Origin: Eupeodes corollae
Lineage: Eukaryota; Arthropoda; Insecta; Diptera; Syrphidae
DNA: 64,000 bases
Assembly: GCF_945859685.1 (NCBI RefSeq)
Contig: NC_079149.1
Location: 26,571,118 to 26,635,117 of the forward strand
Direction: 5' to 3'
The notes under the pieces were generated by a model. It did no database searches. It was given only the letters and a program-made list of their open reading frames with translations, and was not told where the DNA came from. This document shows, one piece after another, positions 42,800-53,882 of this stretch. A program made the position numbers and the translations under genes. Each line of letters begins with the position of its first letter. The first letter of the stretch is position 1.

Positions 42800-43970
42800 T
42801 TTGTATAATTTACATCCAGTCAGGGGGTTATTAGTACCCCTTATGTGTTTATATTCAAGCACAGTGCGAGCATAAGGAAAATAGGGAATTATTTAAGAAG
42901 AGATACCGGTGCACGTTAGTCTTAAAGTTCTGAACATCAAAATGGGAGTAAAAAACAGTGTTGGCCAAAGCATTCCACATTCTCGATGTGCGATTTAAGA
43001 AAGAATCTCTATACTTGACAGTACGTCCGAAATTGAGCTCAAGGGTAATCTGATGAGAATTCCTGGAAGTGCGGGTATTATGGCTGAATCTTTTAAGGGG
43101 TGGAATGCAACTGGCTAATTCGAAAAAAACATTGTTTGTACAAATATCGATAAAAAACGAAAGGTATGAAACATTGCGGGGGGGGGGGGGTTCTAGCGAT
43201 GTAAATGCTTCGATTATAGTTCTATCGCCAATTTATTTGACCTGCCCAGATATGAGAATTATATTCAAGCTTTGGAGGAATGAAAGCTTTGTAAATTACA
43301 GCCAGTGCCAGACAGAAAGGGTGAAAAATTTCTTGCACCGTTGGAGGAAACCTAAGCACTTGTCAACATTTTTGGCAATATCAAATATATTACCATTCCA
43401 AAAAGGTGATCTGTGATACAGATACCAAGTACTGTTAGTTGATTAGTTTCCTGAATGCAAGTGCCACTCATATATAGAGGCATCGGGTGTGTTATACTTT
43501 AACGATAGGAGACAGCATTGAGTTGTCGAAGCATTAAATTCTACACGGTTTCTGACTCCACATTGCTGTCAAGATCCGAATTTAATGAGCTTATCATACG
43601 CTGCCGTTTAAGTTTCACGTCCGAAGGACAAGGACGTGAATCTAGAAACGAGTATGAAAAGCTGAGGGTACTGTCGTCGGCGAAACAGTTTGATGGATTT
43701 GAAGTCGCAGACATTAGATCATTTATTAATATAAGGAAGAGAGTCGGAGACAAAACGGAGCCCTGAGGGACACCTGCATTTATTTTATGAATTGAAGACT
43801 TGAAACCATCCAAAACAACTTGTATTGAACGGTTAGGAAGGTAATTTCTAATCCAACGAAAAAGATATTCGTCACTACCAAAAGCACGAGTTTTCGATGA
43901 GAGAGCTTGGTTAGAAAATCTATCAAATGCTTTTGAAATATCAAGTGCAATAATCTTACTTTCTCCAAAA
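42800..43970 (-). mobile_element. Jockey/CR1-like non-LTR element, copy J3
   Basis: In reverse, RT from domain 3 to the 3' end. Near 43970 it begins with the codons for ESKIIALDISKAF. It continues through NAGVPQGSVLSPTLFLILIN (43740-43800), the active site FADD at 43673-43684, a thumb/C-terminal region with frameshifts (LGFLxRCKKFF near 43340), and a C-terminus like NRTSRMWNALANTVF near 42965. The 3' UTR keeps AAGGGGTACTAATAACCCC, as in copy J1. A G-run at 43177-43190 causes a frameshift. It is dead. Confidence 0.85.
43541..43813 (-). pseudogene. J3 RT active-site segment
   Basis: 90 codons: DGFKSSIHKINAGVPQGSVL, SPTLFLILINDLMSATSNPS, then CFADDSTLSFSYSF. GVPQGS and FADD are RT domains 4 and 5. 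The active-site residues are intact, but flanking frames are broken on both sides. Confidence 0.85.
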
Positions 43971-43989
43971 TGTTTTTTTTTTTTAAATC

Positions 43990-44170
43990 ATCTTTTCAGA
44001 TGAAGCTCATTTTGGTCTTGGTGGGTATGTAAACAAGCTTAATTGTCGCATTTAGGGCAGGGAAAACTCGCACTCATCCATTGAAAAGCCGATACACTCA
44101 AAACGAGTCACTGTTTGGTGCAGATTTTTCTTCAAGTTATCGGGCCATGTGAAACGAATTTTTGTTCACA
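43990..44170 (+). mobile_element. Tc1/mariner-type transposase fragment
   Basis: On the plus strand it reads FSDEAHFGLGGYVNKLNCRI, a stop, ENSHSSIEKPIHSKRVTVWC, then a degraded FFFKLSG. The SDEAHF motif holds the first catalytic Asp; KRVTVWCG is the next conserved strand. It resembles but differs from the transposase beside the gap at 53.9 kb. Neither end of the transposon is visible. It lies between J3 and an I-type piece. Confidence 0.75.
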
Positions 44171-44189
44171 AAAACTGAAGAAAGCCGAA

Positions 44190-44760
44190 AAGACTTGGAG
44201 AAATTTAAGGACTCAGAGAAGATACCCGAATCAACACCAAACTCCATCTGTAATAGTTATAGGAAAATCTTTCCTAACCATGGCATCCTAACAATCCCTT
44301 CTGGCAGGAAAGATGACTCTTAAATTTTTACTGGAGTTAAGTAATCGGTGCAGGAGTCGGTGTCTACTGCAAAAATATCCGCTGAAATCAGTTCATAACT
44401 GTTACCATGCCCATAGGGTCTGGAAAACCATTAGTTTGATTTTTTGATTCTTATGATACTAAATATTTTATGTGTAGGTGTTTACTGGGTAAGAGATGCA
44501 GAATTACATTTAAGGCATCTGTTGGGTAGTGCTGACATTAGCTATTCCTTGAACCTTCTTTTGTTTCTCGATGATGTAATTATTTTTAAGCACATGCCAC
44601 TTAAAAATCGATCCAAATGACAAAAAAGTACGTACGACGGCTACATCTTCAATTAAAGGCCCCCTTTTTAAAACGTTCTTCAATGTTTATTTAATAGTTA
44701 AGGTTGGGATCTAGAATGACTCGTAGATATTTCAAGCTACAAGATAAAGACAAGACAAAG
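44190..44760 (-). mobile_element. I-type non-LTR element remnant with RNase H (copy 3)
   Basis: In reverse. From about 44740 it reads ILDTKLTL-like, then broken RT thumb, SYELISADIFAVDTDSCTDY at about 44340-44400, and MEFGVDSGIFSESL at about 44210-44250 (the start of RNase H, DGSKMxxGVxSG). It is the same family as the copies at 28.3 and 36.2 kb, and is short and heavily mutated. Confidence 0.65.
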
Positions 44761-44761
44761 C

Positions 44762-47025
44762 GTTGCATGGCATTCCACATTCGCGTAGTACGGTTAAGAA
44801 ATAAATCTCTGTACTTCATAGTATGGCAGATTTGGGCTCAAGGGTAAACTGATGGGCATTCCTAGAAGCGCTGTTATTACGGTTAAACTGTAAAAAGGGA
44901 GGCATGCAACTTACTATTTCACTAAAGCAAAGCCCGTTAAAATAATGGTGAAAGACAAGAAACTTTCCGACGATGTTCGAGTGACGTAATCGTGTTGATG
45001 ATGTTAATGTCAACAATAATTTTAAAAGCTCTTCTTCTAATACTGTCAAGTAACTGGATCACCAGGCCAGAGATGAGAGTTATATAAGTTTCGGACGTAT
45101 ATAGGTTTCATATATTGTAGCCAGATCAGGCGGAGAGAAAAATTTCTTGCAACGTCTCAAAAAACCTAGACATCTTGCGGAAGTTTTGGCAACATCGCAT
45201 ATGTGATCGCTCCACAAAAGGTGCTTGCTGATGCACATTTCGAGGATGTCAAGATTTTCAGTTTCGTTGGGAGGGTAAATCTGGCTTTAATGATACAAGA
45301 CAGCATTGCGTTTTCGAAGCATTAAATTCCACACGCTTTTTTATTTCTCATTGTTCAATGCTGTGTAGATAAAATTTAATAAGCTTATTATATTATTCCG
45401 TTGCAGTTCCACATCCGAAGAGGAGGGTTGTGAGTCTGGAAACAAATACAAAAAGCTAAGAGTGCTATCATCAGCGAAACAATGTTTCGGAGTAGAAGTA
45501 GCAGACAGGAGATCATTTATAAAAAAAAAGGAAAAGGATTGGACACAAAACGGAGCCCTGGGGCACACCAGTATTTATTTTTTGAAATTCAGACTTAAAT
45601 CCGTCCAAAAAAAACTTGTATTGACTTGAAATTTCTGATTCAACGAAGAAGAGATGCGTCAATACCAAAAGCATGGATTTTCGATAAGAGAGCAAGATGC
45701 ACAAACTTTATTAAATACCAAGTGCAATAATCTTACTTTCTTCAAAACGATGTTAAGATTTGTTCCACGGTTCGGTAAGATGAACCATGAGATCACCAGT
45801 GGAATTATTACTACGAAAGCCGTAGATGAAGATATTTCTTAAGCTGATAATAAATCAGCGTTTCCATGACCTAAGAAAGAACGGACGTTAGTGCTATCGG
45901 TCGAAAATTTTCGGGGGAAGAAGATTCGCCTTTTTTGGGATTGGCTGAAAAAATGCAGTTGTCTAACTACTCGGACCGAGCCCAGAAAAATAAAATAGAT
46001 GGAAAAGCTTACGCAGTAGTTTTTCTAGCGTGAAAGAACACCTCTCCAAAATAATTTCGGGGATACTATCCGGACCAACGGATTTATAAATGTTGAGATC
46101 TTTAAGAACTCTCGCCACAATACGAGTTTGAAAATAGATTGGTCCCATAGAATCATTCATTCAAGAACTGGAGGAACTTGCATACAAGTTAGCTTTATCA
46201 ATAAAGCTAACTAAAGTAGTGTCATTGACAACAAGCGTAGGAACCGAGGAAGAGGAAGAATTCTTCATGTTTTTTTTTACAAATGACCAACAATTCTTAC
46301 TGCCTTTACGACAATGCAAAAGTTTTCGAAGTAGTTTTTGGTCATGCAAAGATTTGGTCCTTCGAATAAGGGCGCTGCCGGCCTTCCTGGCTTGTTTAAA
46401 CTTTTTCCGGTTTTCCTCAGTTGGGTTGGCTCTAAAATACCGGAAGGTCGCCTTTTTTCCTTGATAACCTCTTTGCAGCTCGAATCGAACTATGATTTAG
46501 TGTTAGATTTAATACTTTTAACCCTATTCGGGATAAAATTTTTCATTCCCAGATGATACTAGAAATCATATCTGCACTGGAGTCTACATTACTACCGAGG
46601 AAGCCTAATTACCAGTTAAAGATCATGAAGAAATTATTGAGACCTTCCGAGTTGGCTTTCTCGTACTGCCAAACGGTTCTCTTTGGGGCTCTTTCTTCAA
46701 GTGGATTTGTTTGACTCGAGAAATTAGCAAATATGACACTGTGGTCCGATGTGCCTTGAGGCGTCAATACAGTGATTGTGTTCTTATCAGGATCAGAAGT
46801 GAGAAACAAGTCAAGTGCATTTTCTGCTCGGCCGTTAACGTCTGATATTCGAGAAGACTCATTGACAAGCCCAGTAAGATGGTTAACTTCAGCAAAAATC
46901 TCAGTACATATTCTTTCGGGTATTGTCTGGCCCAAATGAGGAGAAGCCACGAAGAATTGTGAGCATTGAAATCGACCGTAATAATGTTTTCAGTGTGAGG
47001 ATACAGGGAGACAGAGTCTGACTAT
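44762..47025 (-). mobile_element. Jockey/CR1-like non-LTR element, copy J2
   Basis: In reverse, from the endonuclease (DFNAHNSSW near 46960, with the preceding Gly changed to Val) through TSDHSVIFANFSSQ and RAPKRTVWQYEKAN (46609-46950). RT N-terminus pieces follow, with SVGPDSIPEIILERCSFTLE (45963-46160). The palm has NTGVPQGSVLCPILFLFF and the active site FADD at 45467-45478. The C-terminal region ends at 44762 in SRMWNAM. It is truncated at both ends, with several frameshifts. It belongs to the same family as J1 and J3. Confidence 0.86.
46609..46950 (-). pseudogene. J2 endonuclease C-terminal segment
   Basis: 113 codons: TEIFAEVNHLTGLVNESSRI, DVNGRAENALDLFLTSDPDK, TPQGTSDHSVIFANF and ERAPKRTVWQYEKAN. 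TSDHSV is the APE-type catalytic end. It matches J1 58185-58490 almost residue by residue. Confidence 0.86.
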
Positions 47026-48712
47026 TCGATCCTAATTAAAGTCCTAAAGTTTATGTTTTAAAATTCTTCAAATCCAAAATATTTTACATAAAAAATAAGT
47101 TATGAACCTCACATTTTTCTTTCTCTAATGATGGAAAATAAGAGTCATTCACCTTTTTTCTATGTGGTTTTAAGACAGTGCTAAAATGTTTATGCATTGT
47201 CCTACATTGAATCAGGAAGCTTTGTTGCCATAACCTTAATTACAAAACAAGTTAAAATCAATGAAATAAAATAACCTATAAGGAAAACAAATATCAACTT
47301 GTACATTAAGAACCGGAACTGTGATTATGTCATCTTCGAAACCAAAAAGAAAAACAGTCTTTAAATTTATTCTCATGTTGCGGAAAAATAATAAACTCAC
47401 AAAAAACACACAAATTCCTTCTTTGCCAAACTAAAAAGTTCCTTAACCTATTTTTCGCTTAATCCTCTTCATCTGGAGCCATCCCGCATCATCTGTGTCT
47501 GTAGATAGAATTTCCTTTCAGTAAAATAATAATAATGAAGATCATAACTTGGAAATGATTTCTGTTTTATGTATATCCTTGTTTTTTTTTTTTTATAGAA
47601 GATGCAATTTATTTTGTGGCGTGCAATACAGTTACAGTTGCAAGGATCTGTGTGTGTCAGATAGAATTCTTTATATTTGTATATTATCAAGACAAAGCTA
47701 AAAGCCCATCACGGCCAAAAGACACAACAAAAAACCTACAATCCTTTCATATTTACACATTGTGCAGTTGCAATTGCAACATCACAAGACAAGCTTTCAA
47801 CCAAAAATATCAAAAAAGCAAAAAACAAAAACTGCAAGGACCTTATTCCTCCCTATCCTTATTCTTTCTGAGAATTCCTGCTGCTGCTGCTCTGGTGCTC
47901 CTGTTAAGAGACAACTAACTGTAGTACAACTCATTATTCAACAACTATGTTGGTACGTACCTACCTCCTTCTTTTTTTTGGCAACACGTCTGCTAGTTGT
48001 CTACAATAAACAGGAGCGACGAACGTTGACTAAAATGTGGAGGAGGTTTTGGTCCCCCCTCTTACATAAAAGGGAATGCCTGATGCTTTCTTCTTCCACC
48101 CGCCTCAAAAGTTACGCGTAGCGATAATGGTGACACAAGTTATCCTGGCAAGGACCTTTTTTTTCATTCCTTAGTCTTATGGTCCTTATGGTCTGATGCG
48201 AAGGCGTGGTGGGGAAACGGGACTATGGCAGGCAACAAGAAAGAGAGTTAAATTCGCTCATAATGATGATGACTGTGCATTCCTCGAGAACTCCAGAGAC
48301 GGAGGAACGCAGTTGGTGTTGATGTCGGTGTTGGTGTTGGTGTTGGTGTCGGTGCTGCAGTTCCCAACAGCCATCTAAAAGAACAACACCAACAACAACT
48401 ATGTCGAGCTATATGATGATGTGAATTATGCCAAACGTTAGCCAGGGTAATGTGAGTGAAATTGCATTAAAAAACTTTTCCACTGGAAATCTTTTTTCAC
48501 CCCCCCCCCTCCCTTTTTTTCATCGTTGTCGTCATCTGACGTTGAGTTGGATTTTGTTTTTCAGTTTTTTAGTTTTTATTTTTGAGAATTTGGTGCATTA
48601 TTTTTCGCTTTTTGTATCCCAGTTTTTGTGTTAGTGTTGTTGTTGTTGTCTTGTTTACGAAATTGAAACACATTTTGTTAAATTTTAACTCGTTTATGGT
48701 ACACAGAAAAAA
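47026..48712. other. Non-coding stretch with microsatellites
   Basis: There is no recognised gene. CTGCTGCTGCTGCTCTGGTG at about 47878, a GGTGTT-type repeat at 48310-48360, and a C-run at 48501-48510 are present. Small frames such as 47762-48121 have no domain. The less AT-rich part (47.9-48.4 kb) could be a leader or regulatory sequence. Confidence 0.5.
48310..48360 (+). repeat. (GTTGGT)n microsatellite
   Basis: Imperfect GTTGGTGTTGATGTCGGTGT-type hexamer repeat, seven or eight units. Confidence 0.75.
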
Positions 48713-49680
48713 AAAAGGTTGTCATATTAACAATCGTCGATAGTCAACCTGAAATTTGGCCAAATTGTCGCATTGACTACCAAAATAGTCAATATGACAA
48801 CCTTATTTTTAAAAATTGACTACTGGATAGTCAATAGAACAATTTTCGATTGTCAATTTTGGGTAGTCAATATGACAACTGCGGTAGTCAATAGAACAAC
48901 TTCGGTAGTCAATACGACAATTTGGTTGTCATATTGACTACTCAAAATTGACTATCGAGAATTGTTATATTGACTACCGCAGTTGTCCTTTTTACTACCG
49001 CAATTGTCCTATTGACTACCGCAGTTGTCATATTGACTACTGCAGTTGTCACATTGACTTCCGCAGTTGTCATATTGACTACCGTGGTTGTCATATTGAC
49101 TACCAAAATTGACTATCGAGAATTGTTATATTGACTACCGCAATTGTCATATTGACTACTGCAGTTGTCACATTGACTACCGCAGTTGTCATATTGACTA
49201 CCGTGGTTGTCATATTGACTACCGTGGTTGTCATATTGACTACCAAAATTGACTATCGAGAATTGTTGTATTGACTACCGGAGTTGTCATATTGACTACC
49301 GCAGTTTACATATTGACTACCGCAATTGTCCTATTGACTACCGCAGTTGTCCTATTGACTACCGCAGTTTACATATTGACTACAGCAGTTGTCACATTGA
49401 CTTCCGCAGTTGTCATATTGACTACCGTGGTTGTCATATTGACTACCAAAATTGACTATCGAGAATTGTTATATTGACTACCGCAGTTGTCCTATTGACT
49501 ACCGCAACTGTCATATTGACTACTGTAGTTGTCATATTGACTACCGTGGTTGTCATATTGACTACCAAAATTGACTATCGAAAATTGTTGTATTGACTAC
49601 CGGAGTTGTCTTATTGACTACCGCAGTTTTCCTATTGACTACCGCAGTTGTCATATTCACTACCACGGTTGTCTAATTGA
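48713..49680 (+). repeat. Satellite array of an 18-21-bp TTGAC unit in both orientations
   Basis: It starts after ACACAGAAAAAAAAAA. Nearly the whole stretch is built from TTGTCATATTGACTACCG and variants (about 20-21 bp per unit). At 48760-48930 many units are inverted (CGGTAGTCAATATGACAA), giving hairpin-like pairs; after 48940 units are direct. A marker segment CCAAAATTGACTATCGAGAA recurs near 48942, 49104, 49244, 49447 and 49566, with spacings (about 162, 140, 203, 119) near multiples of 20. This gives a higher-order structure. The 68-codon frames across it simply translate the 21-bp unit into HIDYRSC heptads. Confidence 0.88.
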
Positions 49681-49734
49681 AATCCTTAAATCTAATTGTC
49701 AATTTATTTTATTTTGAGTGAGACAAATAATTTG

Positions 49735-50285
49735 AAGTCTATATCTTTATTTGTTCTCCTAACACTTGAGTCGAAGACATTTTTTTTGCTTTTAGCATGT
49801 TTTCGTGTTTTGTTAAAAACAGTTCTCAGTTGAGTTTTTCAAAAAAAATTACTTAAAACCAGGAACAATATTTTGAATACGATGAAATAGTTTCATTTCA
49901 AAATTCAAAATTTTAGCACAAAATAAAATCAATATATTCACAAGATATCGTGAATCGAATATATGTGTTTACCAATTTTAATTTTTATGAATTCAACTAT
50001 ATGTCGAAAATAATATCTTCTATATGAATTGTTTCAAGCCAATATCTTAAATTTTTGGAAATATATTTGAGTTGAATTTTTACTAATTATTTTATGTTTG
50101 AATTAAAAATCTTAAAATCGTCAATTAAAACTTTTCTAAAGTTTGATTGAATGTTGAAAAGCATAGCTTTTTAAATAAATACATTTTTTTTTCGTAAAAT
50201 ATTCATGACAAATATTTTGTTTCATGTTTTTTATTTTTATTAAAAAACTGACCGATTACAATAACTTCCTATGCTAAGTTAATAA
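49735..50285 (+). repeat. DR1 copy G (diverged)
   Basis: It shares TTTGAAGTCTATATC, GCTTTTAGCATGTTTTCGTG, the AGTTCTCAGTTGAGTTTTTC block, CAAGCCAATATCTTAAATTT and CCGATTACAATAACTTCCTA, ending in a mutated palindrome at about 50266-50280. The central ACAC block is lost. Confidence 0.6.
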
Positions 50286-51205
50286 CAAATAATTAGGCAA
50301 CCAAAGTAAATACTTAATGGTTGTCTTATCAATAAACGATAGATTTTGACAAATAATAACGTTTAGTGAAAGTGTAGCAATGGTATTTAAACTCTCATGG
50401 TTTTCCTGTGCTGAGATTCCCCAGTGTTTAAAAAGTGCATATACTTGACTTTTTCAAATAAATTTTGAACATATTGACGGCGCTTCAATTTTATCGGTTT
50501 ACAAATCAACAGTTTGAAATACGAATACGTTTATAGAATGTAATAGCTTTTACTTTAATAATAATATTTGTATGGTGCTGTAAACGTACAGGTTTTAGTT
50601 TCTGCTGCCTGTTTGTATTGTTTTTTCTGAGCTTTCTGTATATTTTTTGCAAATTTGTCATAGTTCACTTTTGCACTTTTTGAATACATGTCCATAGAAA
50701 AAAGCTTAAGAACTTGAATAAAATATTCGAGAATTAATATTTATAACTTTTCTAAATGTATGCCAAAAATAATACAATAATTTAGAATGGTAAATTATAG
50801 TATTGTTGTTATACCCTGTTGACAAAAACCAAACCCCTCAAGGTGTTCTGTGCCAGACACCTTCAATGCAAAATCAAATACAAATCTGAAAATATTTAGA
50901 TTGCGTTCAGTGTAGTCGTAATGGAAGTAAGTTTTTCAATAATTTTTCTGTATGGTCGCGAAAGTTTTTTTGTATTCAACCTCGAATTTAAAGTGTTTTT
51001 TGTGTATGTTCCTATTTCAGCGTAATGTTTAAAAGTTATAACAAGGTATGTATGTAAAAAACATTATATTTATTAAACACATAACTTTTTTTCAGAATAA
51101 AGCTATATTTAAAATTAATTTTTTTCAGTGTGCAAAATTCAAACTCCCTTAATTTCCAGACTAAAACGGTAAATCAACATTTACAGTTATGTTAAAACTA
51201 AAATT
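50286..51205 (+). other. AT-rich stretch with exon-like micro-segments
   Basis: Mostly AT-rich. Two short splice-like segments stand out: ATGGAA followed by GTAAGT at 50921-50932 (after a TTCAGTGT initiator-like site), and 51021-51045 between CCTATTTCAG and GTATGT. Joined, they meet a stop, so if this was a gene start it is decayed or is 5' UTR. Confidence 0.25.
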
Positions 51206-52170
51206 GTCATATTGACTACTGAATGTCATCCTCATTGACTATTGCGATAGTCAATATGACAACTCGGTAGTCAATGTGACAACTCGGTAGTCAATGTGAC
51301 AACTCGGTAGTCAATGTGACAACTTTATACTGAATTTTCTATTCAGTTTTTTCCCAAAACCATTATTCTTTCTTTTGCTTTGGCGTCTGGTCGCAAAACA
51401 ATTTCTTTCCTAAAATAAAATAATTTTTTAAGTTCTTAAATTCCAAATAACTGGAAATTATAAGTTTTATCTAGTTTCGTTAGTGCATCATTAAAAACAC
51501 CCAAAAACTTCAATTGAAAAAATTACAAGGTAAAACATTATATTAATAAGAAAAATATTTTGAGATATAAAGTTGGCGTCTTTTTTTCAACTTAATATTT
51601 TTCAAAGTCATTAAATTCAAAATATTAAACCCACTTATATTGTTCAATAGTATCATTGGTGCATTTTGAAATACATACGTAAGAAATCTATTGCGAGAAA
51701 TGTAAGATAAATCAAATCATATAATTAAAACAAATTATCTAAGGTATTAATACTTTAAAGAAATGCTAATTTGCCAAAAAAATGTAAGGACAACGTGCAT
51801 CACATTTTCCATCGCGGTTTTCATATTGACTACTTGATGTCATCCTATTGACTATTGCGATAGTTAATGTGATAACTCGGTAGTCAATATGACAACTTTA
51901 AAATTTTCTATTGAGTTTTCACTTTTTTTAAATATATCATTATTTTTTCTTGAGCTTGATGCCACAAGTAGTAAAAAAATGTCTCTTCTAAAATTAAATA
52001 TTTTCAAATTTCGTAACTTCTAAATTTTAAGAAAAATATTAGTTTTAACTTGTGTCATTACTGGATCTTTAAATAGATATTGAAATGTATGTGCATCAAA
52101 TTGAATACCCCGGTTGTCATATTGACTACCGCGATCATTGTGTTGACTATAGGGATAGTCATTCTTATAT
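51206..52170 (+). repeat. Dispersed satellite units within a larger direct duplication
   Basis: Satellite units recur at about 51206-51330, 51825-51895 and 52110-52165. The first two blocks are parts of a longer direct repeat of about 620 bp. Both have the order TCATATTGACTAC, then ATGTCATCCT, ATTGACTATTGCGATAGT, TCGGTAGTCAAT, then TTTTCTATT(C/G)AGTTTT, a CATTATT...TTTCTT(T/G) segment, AATTTCTTTCCTAAAATAAA-like and a TAACTTCTAAATT-like segment. The copies differ at many positions, so the duplication is old. Confidence 0.65.
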
Positions 52171-52273
52171 TTTAAATTTAGATTGCAAACATCTTCGTTT
52201 TTTATATAAATGTACTTTATTTTATTTATTTTGTATTAAAAATACACGATTGTCCTTAATATTTTTTCCATAG

Positions 52274-52606
52274 AGATGCAGGCATCGACGTAGAAGTTCA
52301 GAGAATTACAAAGTGGTATGATATCCAAGCAGTATTAAAGAATGTCATGATAAGCGACCAAATCGATTTTGAAAGTAATATTGAACAAATGCGCAAAGAT
52401 TTTGGTGCGCCATTATTTGTTTCATTTTCAGTTTGATATTATGCACTTAGGCCAAACACATTCTTCCTCAATGTCGTCAACTCTTAGCATTTCCACATCA
52501 ATTCTCAAGGAAAAAACAGAGGAAAGCATTTAATGGAGTTTTACAAAAGAAATGATTGCTTTCAACAACAACAACGTTATTAAACAGAAAACTAAGAAAT
52601 CATTAC
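52274..52606 (+). pseudogene. Exon-like segment 1 of a degenerate gene
   Basis: It is bounded by a good acceptor (ATTTTTTCCATAG) and donor (GTAAGT). One frame reads DAGIDVEVQRITKWYDIQAV and QIDFESNIEQMRKDFGAPLF before a stop at about 52434, then continues in pieces (YYALRPNTFFL). The open part looks like real protein, but I do not recognise the domain. It lies among satellite units, so it may belong to the same mobile element. Confidence 0.4.
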
Positions 52607-52781
52607 GTAAGTACAAACAACAATGAACTAGCTTTTTTTGATATACTTGAGTTTGCAAATGCTTTAAAATTAAAAATAGCTTTCATTTTTGATTAAAAAC
52701 TGTTATAATACAAAATATTTATGATTTAATGATTCAGTACTAAAAACACATTTTATTAACAAATTAAACTTACAATTTTAG

Positions 52782-52930
52782 AGGCAGATACAGATACCGA
52801 AACTTGATTCAATAGCTTGAAGTATGACAATTTATCGGTCGAATAATTCAACAGCTTGTGGGCGGCATGTAGCCAATTAACTTCATCGAACAAAGCGAAA
52901 TATTTGAAAAAGGGCCCTAATAAAAAAACT
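52782..52930 (+). pseudogene. Exon-like segment 2 of a degenerate gene
   Basis: It follows an acceptor (TTACAATTTTAG). The frame begins EADTDTET and meets a stop within ten codons, then FNSLKYDNLSVE. The 3' boundary is unclear. Only the acceptor and a short acidic peptide support it. Confidence 0.2.
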
Positions 52931-53414
52931 TAAGATACAGACTGGTACGTTACATAAAAATAGACGTTTAAGTTGTTACAAGTTTCTGTTTTCAATCAAA
53001 TAGCATACAATTTATGTTGAAAAGATTGGCGCAACATTTTAAACAATCTTATTTTAAGGGTTTAACAATTTACTAGTTAGTAATTCGTTAAATATTTTAA
53101 AAATTACTAAAGGAGTCCAAAATTAAAAAAAAAAAAATGTTGCGTCTTTATTTTCTTTTGATTTTAGTTTCAAATGAATAGTTTTTGAAAATCAAAAATA
53201 TAAAAAACCTTCATATTTTTTCAGTTTGTTTTTTCTACAAATTATTTTTGCCTACTAAAATGAAGCTTAAAACTAACTAAAATTGTTAGCAGGTCAGTTT
53301 TTTTTATTTCGAAGATAATATGAAGTTTTTCTAAAACAGTTCTTAACTGAGAACAAATTGATCTACAATCTTATAACTACTTTATATGGATGTTTTTTCT
53401 TATTTCGTTATTAG

Positions 53415-53573
53415 ATCGATAAAGACTTTCAAACGTTCTATGCAACCAGCACATCAATACCTTAATTGTGGCAAAATCATTGGAATACATCAAAAACTTC
53501 ATGAAGGAAAACATTAAGGACTAAAAGGTTACAGAAACATTGAACGACTTGGGAGATACTAATTTTGAAGATG
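53415..53573 (+). pseudogene. Exon-like segment 3 of a degenerate gene
   Basis: It lies between TTTCGTTATTAG and the donor GTACGT. A frame in its second half reads IVAKSLEYIKNFMKENIKD, a stop, then KVTETLNDLGDTNFED, ending exactly at the donor. It is charged and helical; the domain is unknown. Confidence 0.3.
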
Positions 53574-53682
53574 GTACGTACAATTATAATTAAGTTTCTT
53601 TTTTTATTTTATAATGATTGAAATAAAAATAAAATTAAATCTTAACCTATCTTAATTATGTCTACATAAACAATTGTAGAAA

Positions 53683-53882
53683 NNNNNNNNNNNNNNNNNN
53701 NNNNNNNNNNNNNNNNNNNNNNNNNNNNNNNNNNNNNNNNNNNNNNNNNNNNNNNNNNNNNNNNNNNNNNNNNNNNNNNNNNNNNNNNNNNNNNNNNNNN
53801 NNNNNNNNNNNNNNNNNNNNNNNNNNNNNNNNNNNNNNNNNNNNNNNNNNNNNNNNNNNNNNNNNNNNNNNNNNNNNNNNNN
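53683..53882. other. Assembly gap (200 N)
   Basis: Exactly 200 N, the fixed size used by many scaffolding pipelines, so the true distance is unknown. The right side begins inside a transposase gene. The open frames that appear to run through it are artefacts. Confidence 0.98.

Noticed and set aside
49249..49477. Two overlapping 68-codon frames reading HIDYRSC-type heptads
   Set aside because: The satellite unit is 21 bp (seven codons), so any frame without a stop in one unit stays open. Both frames are equally open and lie wholly inside the array.
48713..49680. CRISPR-like array of short repeats
   Set aside because: Units are contiguous, vary in sequence and orientation, have no unique spacers, and the DNA is clearly from an animal.
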